From the NCBI GenBank assembly GCA_047621945.1, contig JBLHMK010000136.1:1-5954 (forward strand): a stretch of DNA of 5,954 nt. Reading direction: 5' to 3'. The notes beneath the pieces are model-generated. The model was not told the origin of the DNA. It was given only the letters and a program-made list of their open reading frames with translations, and made no database searches. This document shows positions 1-5,954 of the stretch, piece by piece. Origin of the DNA: JAFMKE01 sp047621945. Its GTDB lineage: Bacteria; Bacteroidota; Bacteroidia; Chitinophagales; UBA8649. A program made the translations under genes and the position numbers. Numbering within the stretch: the stretch's first letter is position 1; every line of letters begins with the position of its first letter.

Positions 1-21
1 TAGTGCTTAAGGCCTAATAGT

Positions 22-663
22 TTAAGCAATCCTTATGGATCTGTCTCGCATATCTAACTCAGATTGATTTAGTAGGAAAGCATGAAATGCGTTAACAGCA
101 TCTCCACTTTTCCAAATACTTGCTTGTAGTACAATACCTTTGAATCCTAATGAGTTCATCCTAGATTGATTTTTAAAATCAATACCTCCGAAGGCAAATA
201 CTTTTTTAGTCGTATTAGAGATTGCGCTTTTAACTTCAAATGCATCAAAATTAGTAAGTGAATTTTGCTCATTAAACTTTTTATACATCGGACCTATAAA
301 GATCAAATCAAATCCAGTATCTACACTTTCTACATTCTTGACATCGCAGATAGTTGTGGATAATTGAAAATTCTTTTTACCTAGAAATTTAATTTTTCTA
401 AAAGAACCGATTAAACCAGTAAAAAAATTTTCTGGAAGATGCAAGCCCTTCAATCCAAATTTATTCATAAGGTCAAATTGTTGATGAAGAACTATTTTCG
501 AATGGTATTCTTTTTGAACTCCTGATAGAAGAGAGAATAAATCGTCTTTTGAAAAACCCAGCTTACGGATATGTAATTCTTCTAAGCCAATATCAAAGAG
601 TTGATTAATTTTATTTGCTTCATTCTTAACTGCATAAGGTAAGGTATAAACTACAATTTTCAT
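22..663 (-). CDS. ThiE/TenI-like protein, possible thiamine phosphate synthase paralogue
   Basis: This 213-residue protein has the layout of the small TIM barrel shared by ThiE (thiamine phosphate synthase) and TenI (thiazole tautomerase), and has the usual length. Visible landmarks are the phosphate/pyrimidine-side strand as HIRK (31-34, where ThiE has QxRxK), a His at 60 followed by QQ where ThiE has NDD, HLP (75-77) for the usual VHxGQ, STT (102-104) for the GxS loop, IGP (123-125), and the FGGI phosphate-binding strand (158-161). The NDD metal-site residues are absent, and the Thr/Lys-rich stretch normally following GPxF is replaced by MYKKFNEQN (126-134). Pyrophosphate-displacing ThiE chemistry is therefore doubtful. 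A regulatory, tautomerase or otherwise altered role is possible. It is divergent from the pnuC-kinase pair, which may point to shared vitamin metabolism. The ATG start at the right end leaves a short N-terminus directly before the first strand (KIVVYTLP). Fold assignment is fairly sure; activity is not. Confidence 0.72.
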   Translation of the reverse strand: MKIVVYTLPYAVKNEANKINQLFDIGLEELHIRKLGFSKDDLFSLLSGVQKEYHSKIVLHQQFDLMNKFGLKGLHLPENFFTGLIGSFRKIKFLGKKNFQLSTTICDVKNVESVDTGFDLIFIGPMYKKFNEQNSLTNFDAFEVKSAISNTTKKVFAFGGIDFKNQSRMNSLGFKGIVLQASIWKSGDAVNAFHAFLLNQSELDMRDRSIRIA

Positions 664-694
664 TATCTTTAGGTCTTGTTGGTTATAGCAATAA

Positions 695-711
695 TGGCAA
701 ATTGAATGCCC
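695..711. promoter_or_regulatory. Imperfect inverted repeat, sigma-54 -24/-12-like in both directions
   Basis: Within the 88-base divergent gap between the thiE-like gene and pnuC, GGCA (696-699) and TGCC (707-710) form an inverted repeat around a 7-base centre. Read rightward it is TGGCA-N7-ATGC, with GG at 696-697 and GC at 708-709 separated by 10 bases, the spacing of sigma-54 promoters. Read leftward it is GGGCA-N6-TTGC with the same GG-N10-GC spacing. The predicted starts would fall near 720 (rightward) and 685 (leftward), leaving leaders of about 31 and 22 bases. It could equally be an operator for a dimeric repressor, or chance. No TPP-riboswitch sequence such as CTGAGA was seen in this gap. 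Confidence 0.25.
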
Positions 712-751
712 TTATTTATTTTAAAAAATTTAATTCTTCCCTATTTACTTA

Positions 752-1303
752 TTGATTGAAATATTGGGTCTCCTGTTTGGTGTTTTATACATCATCAGCA
801 TGGTAAAAGAAAAATGGTATGCTTGGCCATTCGGATTACTTGCTGTGGGCATGTATGGGTTCTCCTGTTATCAGTCAAATTTGTTTGGTGAACTATTCCT
901 CCAGTTGGCGTACGCAATATTAACACTATATGGCTGGCTGAAATGGCAAAAAAACTCACATAACAACTTCACTATCACTAAACTGTCTAACTTTCAATAC
1001 ACAATAGCAATAAGCAGTGCTATAAGTATTAGTCTTTTAAGTTATGTGGTGTTATCTATGATCAACAGCTCACTTCCCGTATTAGATGCAATTACCAACG
1101 GATTCGCCATTGTAGCCACCTTTTTAGCGGCTCGCAAAAAGATAGATAATTGGTTGTTTTGGATTCCGATTAATGCCGTCACTATTTTTATGATGCTTCA
1201 TAAAGAAATGCCTTTCTATGCGTTACTCTATTTATGCTATGGGGTATTTGCAATTATAGGATACTATCAATGGTATGCTTCTCTCAAAAAAAACCAAGCT
1301 TAA
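752..1303 (+). CDS. pnuC: PnuC-family vitamin-precursor transporter (nicotinamide riboside, possibly thiamine)
   Basis: A 183-residue, very hydrophobic inner-membrane protein with about seven predicted helices (roughly 3-18, 23-40, 44-63, 83-104, 113-127, 134-150, 155-175). It carries PnuC family hallmarks: the tryptophan-rich start of the second helix (KWYAWPFG, 21-28), a WxxW in YGWLKW (60-65), a second WxxW in NWLFW (133-137) followed by IPIN, and a closing GYYQW (170-174). PnuC carriers move nicotinamide riboside by facilitated diffusion, with trapping by a cytoplasmic kinase. Here a NadR-type kinase gene starts 5 bases after the stop, which favours nicotinamide riboside. Bacteroidota also have thiamine-specific relatives (PnuT), usually with TPP riboswitches, and none is visible here. 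The start is TTG; no ATG lies in frame just upstream, and family proteins begin with this MIEILG-type sequence. No clear Shine-Dalgarno is seen. Confidence 0.87.
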   Translation: MIEILGLLFGVLYIISMVKEKWYAWPFGLLAVGMYGFSCYQSNLFGELFLQLAYAILTLYGWLKWQKNSHNNFTITKLSNFQYTIAISSAISISLLSYVVLSMINSSLPVLDAITNGFAIVATFLAARKKIDNWLFWIPINAVTIFMMLHKEMPFYALLYLCYGVFAIIGYYQWYASLKKNQA

Positions 1304-1308
1304 ATCAT

Positions 1309-1848
1309 ATGGGCGCTCATTGGAGGAACAAAGGCTTAAAAATAGGGGTAACAGGACCGGAGAGTTGTGGGAAAAGTTCTATAGTTGGTGAGCTACATCG
1401 TCATTTCAAAATGAATAAAATAGATGAATACGCAAGGACGTACTTCGATACTTCCCCTTTAAATCATGAGCTAAATACTATACTTCATATTGCAAAAAGT
1501 CAAATTGATTTAGAAATGAGGCAAATGGATACAGGAGAAACTTTCCTATGCGATTCTGACTTAATCAATATCCAAATATGGTTAAGCTATTATGATTTTG
1601 ATATTCCACGTTTTATCGAACAACACCTTAAAGACAAGCCATACGACTTCAGCATTTTACTTTATCCAAATGTAGCCTGGGTAGATGATGGTCTAAGGTC
1701 AAACCCCGATGACCGAATAGCGCTCTTTCAACAATATGAAAGTGCATTAAAGAAGTACGAAATCCCTTATGTGATTATTAAGGATTTAGATGAGGCAAGA
1801 ACTCAAAGCGCTATTGATTCGCTTCAAGATTTTCTATCTAAGGCTTAA
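1309..1848 (+). CDS. NadR-type P-loop kinase, probable ribosylnicotinamide kinase
   Basis: A 179-residue cytoplasmic P-loop protein matching the C-terminal kinase domain of NadR without its adenylyltransferase or DNA-binding parts. Walker A is GPESCGKS (16-23). It is followed by the family's EYART (40-44), a CDSD acidic strand (81-84) with the conserved downstream Trp (91), and the lid-region pattern AWVDDGLR (123-130) with DDR (134-136). NadR kinases phosphorylate nicotinamide riboside to NMN. Placed directly after pnuC, it would trap the imported vitamin. The reading frame is open further upstream, back to 1234 inside pnuC, but an N-terminus there would simply be pnuC sequence in another frame. 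The ATG at 1309 is 5 bases after the pnuC stop and gives a normal short lead into the first strand (LKIGVTG). ATG 1270 is a less likely alternative. Its last 11 bases overlap the convergent asnS gene. Substrate is inferred from family and context; a thiamine or other nucleoside kinase cannot be excluded. Confidence 0.83.
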   Translation: MGAHWRNKGLKIGVTGPESCGKSSIVGELHRHFKMNKIDEYARTYFDTSPLNHELNTILHIAKSQIDLEMRQMDTGETFLCDSDLINIQIWLSYYDFDIPRFIEQHLKDKPYDFSILLYPNVAWVDDGLRSNPDDRIALFQQYESALKKYEIPYVIIKDLDEARTQSAIDSLQDFLSKA

Positions 1849-3358
1849 GTCTTTGACTAGTTCGAGGAAAAGGAATCGCTTCACGGATATGTTTCAACTT
1901 ACAAATCCACGTAACTAAGCGTTCTAGTCCCAAGCCAAATCCAGCATGAGGAACTGATCCAAAGCGTCGCAAATCAAGATACCATTCGTAGTCTTCTTGA
2001 TTAAGCTCTTCTTCTTGAATTTGTTCTATCAAAAAATCAAGGTCAGTTTCCCGCTCGCTTCCGCCAACGATTTCCCCATAACCTTCAGGTGCTAATACAT
2101 CCACCCCTTTTACATAGTCCAAGTTACCTTCTACTCTTTTCATATAGAAAGCCTTAATTTTTCGAGGCCAATTGTAAACCATAATTGGGCATCCAAACAA
2201 ACGAGTTAAAACCGTTTCATCCGAACCTCCTAGATCACCGCCATGTTCAAAGTTCTTAGCTGAAATTATCCATTGTGGAATATTTCGTTCATCTTCTTCT
2301 AAGTCTTTTAAAGTTGACCTCAACTGAGCTACTTTATTTCGATTAAAATTTTTAATCCCTTTCTTACTTATATTATCATTAACGATAGCTTCTCTTTCCT
2401 CAATTTCCGCATTGGTTTCTTGGATAAGTTTAAGCGTTTTTGCCAAATCATCTTCCAACATTTGGATGGCATTTATTCCATTAACATCTTTTCTACCTGT
2501 TAATAATTCAATTGCTTCATCATAAGTAATACGAGGGAATTTCTGATTCACACTTTTCAGTACTTCGATATCTCTATCCAATATTTCTAATTCAGATTTA
2601 CAACGATCAATAACTTCATTAATCACCGCTCGAAGCATTTCTTCAATGAGGTCCATATCCATGTCTAAATCATAAAAAGCCATTTCCGGCTCAATCATCC
2701 AAAACTCGGTAAGGTGTCTTCTTGTTTTTGATTTCTCAGCTCTAAAAGTTGGACCAAAAGTGTAAATCTTTCCTTGTGCCATAGCCATGGCTTCACCATA
2801 CAACTGACCTGTTTGAGCCAAATATGCTTCTTGACCAAAGTAGTCTGTTTTAAACAAATCTGTTGATCCTTCTGCTGCACTACTCGTAAATATCGGAGAA
2901 TCCATTAAAGAAAAATCTTTCTCTTGGAAAAAATTATGAATGGCATAAATAGTTGCGTTACGCACTTTCATAATCGCCCATTGACGCTTAGATCTCAACC
3001 AAAGGTGTCTGCGTTCTAATAGAAAATCGACACCGTGTTCTTTGGGGCTTATAGGATAATCTTCTGCTACATCGATTATTTCAAAGCCAGTAGCTTGTAA
3101 TTCAAAACCTCCCAACTGTTTCTCATCTTGCACTACTTCACCTACAATGGCCACTGAACTTTCTTGACTCATCGTCTTGGTGCTTTCAAAAATATCTGGC
3201 ATTTTATCTTCAGCAATTACGCATTGACAGTAAGCTGAGCCATCTCGTAAGGTAACGAATGCAATACCTTTACTATCTCTACGGTTGGCTACCCACCCCT
3301 TTAAGGTAATGGTTTGACCTACGTATTTTGACATTTCATTGATGTATATCCAATTCAT
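1838..3358 (-). CDS. asnS: Asparaginyl-tRNA synthetase with a coiled-coil-like insertion
   Basis: A class IIb aminoacyl-tRNA synthetase of 506 residues that charges tRNA-Asn with asparagine in the cytoplasm. The N-terminal OB-fold anticodon-binding domain spans about 15-100 (GWVANRRDSKGIAFVTLRDG, 21-40). The catalytic domain has the motif 1 region near 143-169, motif 2 as GPTFRAE (202-208, ATP-binding Arg 206) with the following RRHLTEFWMIEPE, and motif 3 as GFGLGLERL (473-481, Arg 480). The GYGEIVGGSERE stretch (426-437) and PFPRT near the C-terminus are typical of AsnRS rather than AspRS. At 506 residues it exceeds the usual bacterial 430-470. The excess lies at about 290-365, a charged Glu/Lys/Leu-rich segment between ITYDEAIELL and the GGDLGGSDE active-site stretch, probably a helical hairpin. 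An AAAGGA-like Shine-Dalgarno sits a few bases before the ATG. The 3' end overlaps the convergent kinase gene. Confidence 0.96.
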   Translation of the reverse strand: MNWIYINEMSKYVGQTITLKGWVANRRDSKGIAFVTLRDGSAYCQCVIAEDKMPDIFESTKTMSQESSVAIVGEVVQDEKQLGGFELQATGFEIIDVAEDYPISPKEHGVDFLLERRHLWLRSKRQWAIMKVRNATIYAIHNFFQEKDFSLMDSPIFTSSAAEGSTDLFKTDYFGQEAYLAQTGQLYGEAMAMAQGKIYTFGPTFRAEKSKTRRHLTEFWMIEPEMAFYDLDMDMDLIEEMLRAVINEVIDRCKSELEILDRDIEVLKSVNQKFPRITYDEAIELLTGRKDVNGINAIQMLEDDLAKTLKLIQETNAEIEEREAIVNDNISKKGIKNFNRNKVAQLRSTLKDLEEDERNIPQWIISAKNFEHGGDLGGSDETVLTRLFGCPIMVYNWPRKIKAFYMKRVEGNLDYVKGVDVLAPEGYGEIVGGSERETDLDFLIEQIQEEELNQEDYEWYLDLRRFGSVPHAGFGLGLERLVTWICKLKHIREAIPFPRTSQRLKP

Positions 3359-3404
3359 GATGCTTCCTTTAAATAAGCGCTAAAGTTAGGATTTTCATTC
3401 TTTA

Positions 3405-3439
3405 TTTTGTGTATTCAACCATTCAAATTAATGGCTTTG
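3405..3439 (+). promoter_or_regulatory. Candidate rpoN promoter
   Basis: TTTTG (3405-3409) and TGGCTTTG (3432-3439, one mismatch to TAnnTTTG) are 22 bases apart, within the range seen for Bacteroidota primary-sigma promoters. Transcription would begin near 3446, about 79 bases before the preferred rpoN ATG. The element overlaps the candidate asnS promoter on the other strand, so the two would compete for RNA polymerase. It is a weak match and may be chance. Confidence 0.25.
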
Positions 3440-3456
3440 CAGAAAGAAAAGTCAAA
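3424..3456 (-). promoter_or_regulatory. Candidate asnS promoter, Bacteroidota type
   Basis: Read on the minus strand, TTTG (3456-3453) is followed after 21 bases by TTAATTTG (3431-3424). This is one mismatch from the Bacteroidota primary-sigma pattern TTTG ... TAnnTTTG. Transcription would begin near 3417, leaving a leader of about 59 bases before asnS that ends in an AAAGGA ribosome-binding-like sequence. The assignment rests on pattern and position only. Confidence 0.33.
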
Positions 3457-3524
3457 GGAGAAAGAAATTGATTCATTGCCTAATTTTTTTATTAATTTTG
3501 ATAGCGGAAATTCACAACACATAT

Positions 3525-4997
3525 ATGCTAAACCAACGCTTATCTCAAAAGCTTCATCAAAAACTTAGCCCTCAACAAATTCAGTTAATGAAATTGTTGC
3601 AGATTCCGACTGCGAACTTAGAACAACGCATTGAAGAAGAGCTAGAAGCAAATCCAGCATTAGAAGAAGGTGATGCTATTGACAATGTTCTTGATGATCT
3701 AGACAAAGAGATGGATGATGATAAACCTGAAAAAGAAGAGGATACGGATTTAGAAGATCTTGGAGTAGAAGATTATTTTGACGAGGATGGAGAATACCCT
3801 GATTACAAGACCAACGACCAAAGTTATGACAACAGGGATGATGATAACAAGACAATCCCCATTACTGTAGGTATCACATTCCATGAATTTCTTTTAAAGC
3901 AATTGGGCATTAAAAAACTTCAAGGCGATGATTATGTAATTGGTTCTCAAGTAGTAGGAAGCATAGACGATGACGGTTATTTAAGAAGAGAGTTAATTAA
4001 TATCGTTGATGATTTAGCTTTTTCTCAAAACATCATTGCTACTGAGGAAAAAGTGGAAGAATTACTTAAATTAGTTCAAACCTTCGACCCTCCTGGTATA
4101 GGAGCTAGAGAGCTTCAAGAGTGTTTGCTCATTCAACTAAAAAGAAAGTCCACTAACCCGCTTGTTAAAACAGCAATAATATTATTAGAGAATCACTTCG
4201 AGCATTTTTCAAAAAAGCATTATAGTAAATTAGAAAGTGCGCTTGGGTTAAGTTCTGAAGATTTAAAAAGTGTAATAGATGAAATACTTAAGCTAAATCC
4301 GAAACCGGGTAGTAGTTATTCTGGAGGAAACAATGCTAAAGTACATCAGTACATCATACCTGACTTTACGGTAAAGAATGAAAACGGTGAGTTGGAGTTA
4401 CTTTTAAACATGAGGAATGCCCCTGACCTTAAGGTGAGCAAATCTTTTAAGGAAATGTATTCTTCTTATAAAGAAAGTAAGGAAAAGAATAGTGATAAGA
4501 AAAATGCCATCATCTTTATTAAACAAAAGATGGATGCTGCAAAATGGTTTATCGATGCGATTAAGCAAAGACAGCAGACCATGATGTTATGTATGCGCGC
4601 TATCTTAGATTATCAAAAAGAGTTTTTCCATACTGGAGATGAGATGAATCTTAGGCCAATGATCTTAAAGGACATTGCCGAGCTTACAGATTTGGATATT
4701 TCTACAGTGTCTAGAGTGGCGAATTCAAAATATGTTCAAACTGAATTTGGTACTATCCTCTTAAAATTCTTCTTTAGTGAGTCCATGCAAAATAGTGATG
4801 GCGATGAAGTTTCTACAAGAGAGATTAAGGCTATTCTTCAAGTAATTATCAAAGAAGAAAATAAGAAGAAGCCGTATTCAGATCAGAAATTAATGGAATT
4901 ATTGAAAGAGAAAGGTTACGAGATTGCAAGAAGAACTGTAGCCAAGTATCGTGAGCAATTAAGTATTCCCGTTGCTCGATTAAGAAAAGAACTTTAA
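3525..4997 (+). CDS. rpoN: RNA polymerase sigma-54 factor
   Basis: A 490-residue sigma-54 with the full domain order. Region I, the activator-interacting domain, is at about 1-48 (MLNQRLSQKL, then LSPQQIQLMKLLQIPT). An acidic region II follows at about 47-109, nearly half Asp/Glu and longer than in many relatives. The core-binding region spans about 110-290, including TFDPPGIGARELQECL (186-201) and the LNPKPG stretch (257-262). The helix-turn-helix lies near 381-402 (LKDIAELTDLDISTVSRV), and the RpoN box ARRTVAKYRE (468-477) reads the -24 element. It directs core polymerase to -24/-12 promoters that need AAA+ activators; none is encoded here. I place the start at ATG 3525, because family members begin with MLNQ-like sequence. 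The frame also stays open back to TTG 3468, adding 19 hydrophobic residues (see findings). A membrane-protein gene follows after 3 bases and is probably cotranscribed. Confidence 0.96.
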   Translation: MLNQRLSQKLHQKLSPQQIQLMKLLQIPTANLEQRIEEELEANPALEEGDAIDNVLDDLDKEMDDDKPEKEEDTDLEDLGVEDYFDEDGEYPDYKTNDQSYDNRDDDNKTIPITVGITFHEFLLKQLGIKKLQGDDYVIGSQVVGSIDDDGYLRRELINIVDDLAFSQNIIATEEKVEELLKLVQTFDPPGIGARELQECLLIQLKRKSTNPLVKTAIILLENHFEHFSKKHYSKLESALGLSSEDLKSVIDEILKLNPKPGSSYSGGNNAKVHQYIIPDFTVKNENGELELLLNMRNAPDLKVSKSFKEMYSSYKESKEKNSDKKNAIIFIKQKMDAAKWFIDAIKQRQQTMMLCMRAILDYQKEFFHTGDEMNLRPMILKDIAELTDLDISTVSRVANSKYVQTEFGTILLKFFFSESMQNSDGDEVSTREIKAILQVIIKEENKKKPYSDQKLMELLKEKGYEIARRTVAKYREQLSIPVARLRKEL

Positions 4998-5000
4998 GAT

Positions 5001-5648
5001 ATGCATCCAAAATTAGCCAAACTAATATCCTACATTTTACACCCCATTTTAATGCCATTCTACATGGCGGTAATCATTGTATTTGCTCACCCGCAGCAGT
5101 TCACAGATACCTCGGTAATTCATAACGAGGTTAGACTGATGTATTTCGGAGCCTTAACGGTCTTCTTCCCTTTGTTTTCCTTATTCTTAATGCGGAAGTT
5201 AGATGTGATTTCTTCCTTTGAAATGGAGGATACTAAAGAACGCTTTATCCCGCTTATTGCATTAGCTACTTTCTGGCTTTGGACCTATTTCATGTTTAAA
5301 GAACAAGGTATGTATCGCACATCAAGCTATTATCCTTTGGGCTTAATGATGCTAGGTACTTTGTACTCTTTGTTTATCCTGTTCCCTCTAAATTTTGTAA
5401 GCAATATTTCATGGCACATAGTTGGTGCTGGTGCTTTGATAAGCATGGTGATTAACATTATGCAAACTAGTCAGTACAATTTAGTTTTCGTCCTCTTAGC
5501 TACGATCATATTAGTTGGCCTACTTGCCAGTGCTCGTTTAAGCATGAACTTAGTTAACAAGAACGGATTAATGATTGGTTTTCTAATCGGCTTCTTTGGT
5601 CAGTTTCTAGCGTTTCAAGTTTGGGGAAAGTTGATTCTAGGTGTCTAA
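5001..5648 (+). CDS. Seven-helix membrane protein, degenerate PAP2-like
   Basis: A 215-residue integral membrane protein with about seven hydrophobic helices (roughly 8-30, 45-65, 83-99, 110-131, 138-155, 159-176, 188-206) and no signal peptide distinct from the first helix. It resembles a family of Bacteroidota membrane proteins related to PAP2 (phosphatidic acid phosphatase type 2). Shared traits are LHPILMPFY in helix 1 (13-21), a charged cytoplasmic-looking loop before ERFIPLI (80-86), ISWHIVG (136-142) in place of the SxxxxH motif, and SARLSMN (177-183). The final PAP2 motif, normally containing the catalytic His shortly after this, reads LVNKN here and has no His, so phosphatase activity is doubtful. 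ATG 5001 lies 3 bases after the rpoN stop, suggesting one transcript, although no functional link to sigma-54 is evident. The PAP2 relation is from motif resemblance only; a plain uncharacterised membrane protein is the cautious label. Confidence 0.75.
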   Translation: MHPKLAKLISYILHPILMPFYMAVIIVFAHPQQFTDTSVIHNEVRLMYFGALTVFFPLFSLFLMRKLDVISSFEMEDTKERFIPLIALATFWLWTYFMFKEQGMYRTSSYYPLGLMMLGTLYSLFILFPLNFVSNISWHIVGAGALISMVINIMQTSQYNLVFVLLATIILVGLLASARLSMNLVNKNGLMIGFLIGFFGQFLAFQVWGKLILGV

Positions 5649-5702
5649 ACTATGAGGAGGGAAAGACTCAAGCTTTAAGCCTACCAACACCAAGCTTTCA
5701 CT

Positions 5703-5954
5703 CTAACTATTTACACAAGCTTCCAATATATCTGCTATAGAGGCTCTTTTGGTATAGTCAGGATCAAAGTGCATCCATTTTATTATTCCATCATGTCCTA
5801 TGACAAAAGTTGCCGGTACAGGCAGTAAATTGTCATCGTTACCATTGGCATCTGCAGTTCGCTTTAACACCATTGAGAAAAACTTAGGAACTGTTTCTTT
5901 ATTCAATTCATATAAGACGCCAAATGATTTCATGATGCTATAATCTTGATCGTG
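5703..5954 (-). CDS. Peroxiredoxin-like (AhpC/TSA) protein, C-terminal part only
   Basis: The reading frame is open to the right edge of the window, so only the last 83 residues are visible. The first residues in the window are HDQDYSI, ahead of an internal Met. The segment has the closing features of AhpC/TSA peroxiredoxin-like proteins of the thioredoxin fold: a chain near FGVLYEL (visible residues 11-17), a loop with NGNDDN, the cis-Pro-type strand LPVPATFVIGHDGIIKW (about 43-59), and DPDYTKR (63-69), typical of this family. The catalytic peroxidatic Cys would lie in the missing N-terminal part, so the redox mechanism cannot be judged. A Cys sits four residues from the C-terminus (EACVNS). 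These proteins usually reduce peroxides or act as thiol reductants in the cytoplasm. The gene converges on the membrane-protein gene, 54 bases away. An ATG at 5931-5933 is not the true start, given coding sequence upstream of it. Confidence 0.78.
   Translation of the reverse strand, partial: HDQDYSIMKSFGVLYELNKETVPKFFSMVLKRTADANGNDDNLLPVPATFVIGHDGIIKWMHFDPDYTKRASIADILEACVNS

Noticed and set aside
5..27. GCTTAA ... TTAAGC inverted repeat at the end of the thiE-like gene
   Set aside because: The stem is only 6 AT-rich base pairs, includes the stop codon and has no T-run; too weak to call a terminator.
664..751. TPP or other riboswitch ahead of pnuC or the thiE-like gene
   Set aside because: No conserved TPP-riboswitch sequences were seen on either strand, and the leader space is too short.
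1234..1308. Upstream extension of the kinase reading frame into pnuC
   Set aside because: The added residues are out-of-frame pnuC sequence and do not look like the family N-terminus; ATG 1309 fits the operon spacing.
2695..2880. 61-codon frame on the minus strand inside asnS
   Set aside because: It lies wholly within the conserved catalytic region of asnS in another frame and is a shadow.
3431..3568. A 45-codon ATG-started frame upstream of and overlapping the rpoN start (MALQKEKSKEK...)
   Set aside because: It overlaps rpoN out of frame, has low-complexity Lys/Glu at its start, has no clear ribosome-binding sequence before its ATG, and the candidate rpoN transcript would begin inside it. 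Most likely chance.
4849..5058. 69-codon minus-strand frame across the rpoN/membrane-protein junction
   Set aside because: It is antisense to two well-supported genes and its protein has no recognisable features.
5661..5699. Repeated CAAGCTTT and GAAAG/CTTTC pairing between the convergent membrane-protein and peroxiredoxin genes
   Set aside because: AAGCTT is self-complementary, so the pairing is partly trivial; the stem is short with a long loop and no U-run. A bidirectional terminator is not supported.

Overview
This window looks like ordinary chromosomal DNA of a Bacteroidota bacterium, probably from the Cytophagales side of the phylum. The evidence is AT-rich DNA, mostly weak Shine-Dalgarno signals, promoter-like TTG / TAnnTTTG elements, and proteins of typical Bacteroidota character: a diverged ThiE/TenI-like protein, a PnuC next to a stand-alone NadR-type kinase, and a sigma-54 factor with a long acidic region. 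The placement is my reading of the protein sequences; no database was searched. I see no mobile element, CRISPR array, rRNA, tRNA or phage gene.

Left part (1-1850): a divergent pair. A ThiE/TenI-like TIM-barrel protein runs leftward. A probable two-gene operon runs rightward: a PnuC-family vitamin-precursor permease (TTG start) and a P-loop kinase resembling the ribosylnicotinamide kinase domain of NadR. The simplest reading is nicotinamide riboside uptake followed by phosphorylation, feeding NAD salvage. The thiamine-type neighbour leaves open that the permease is a PnuT-like thiamine carrier. The 88-base gap between them holds an imperfect inverted repeat that resembles a sigma-54 -24/-12 element in both directions.

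Middle (1838-3358, minus strand): asnS, asparaginyl-tRNA synthetase, whose 3' end overlaps the kinase gene by 11 bases. It carries a roughly 75-residue, probably coiled-coil insertion just before its active-site sequence.

Right part (3359-5954): rpoN (sigma-54) diverges from asnS across 166 bases holding candidate promoters for both genes. A seven-helix membrane protein resembling a degenerate PAP2 phosphatase follows rpoN after 3 bases. The window ends in the C-terminal part of a peroxiredoxin-like gene on the minus strand, cut off at the right edge.

I do not see a clearly new multi-gene system. The items most worth a second look are the symmetrical sigma-54-like element between the thiE-like gene and pnuC, the AsnRS insertion, the degenerate ThiE paralogue and the PAP2-like partner of rpoN.
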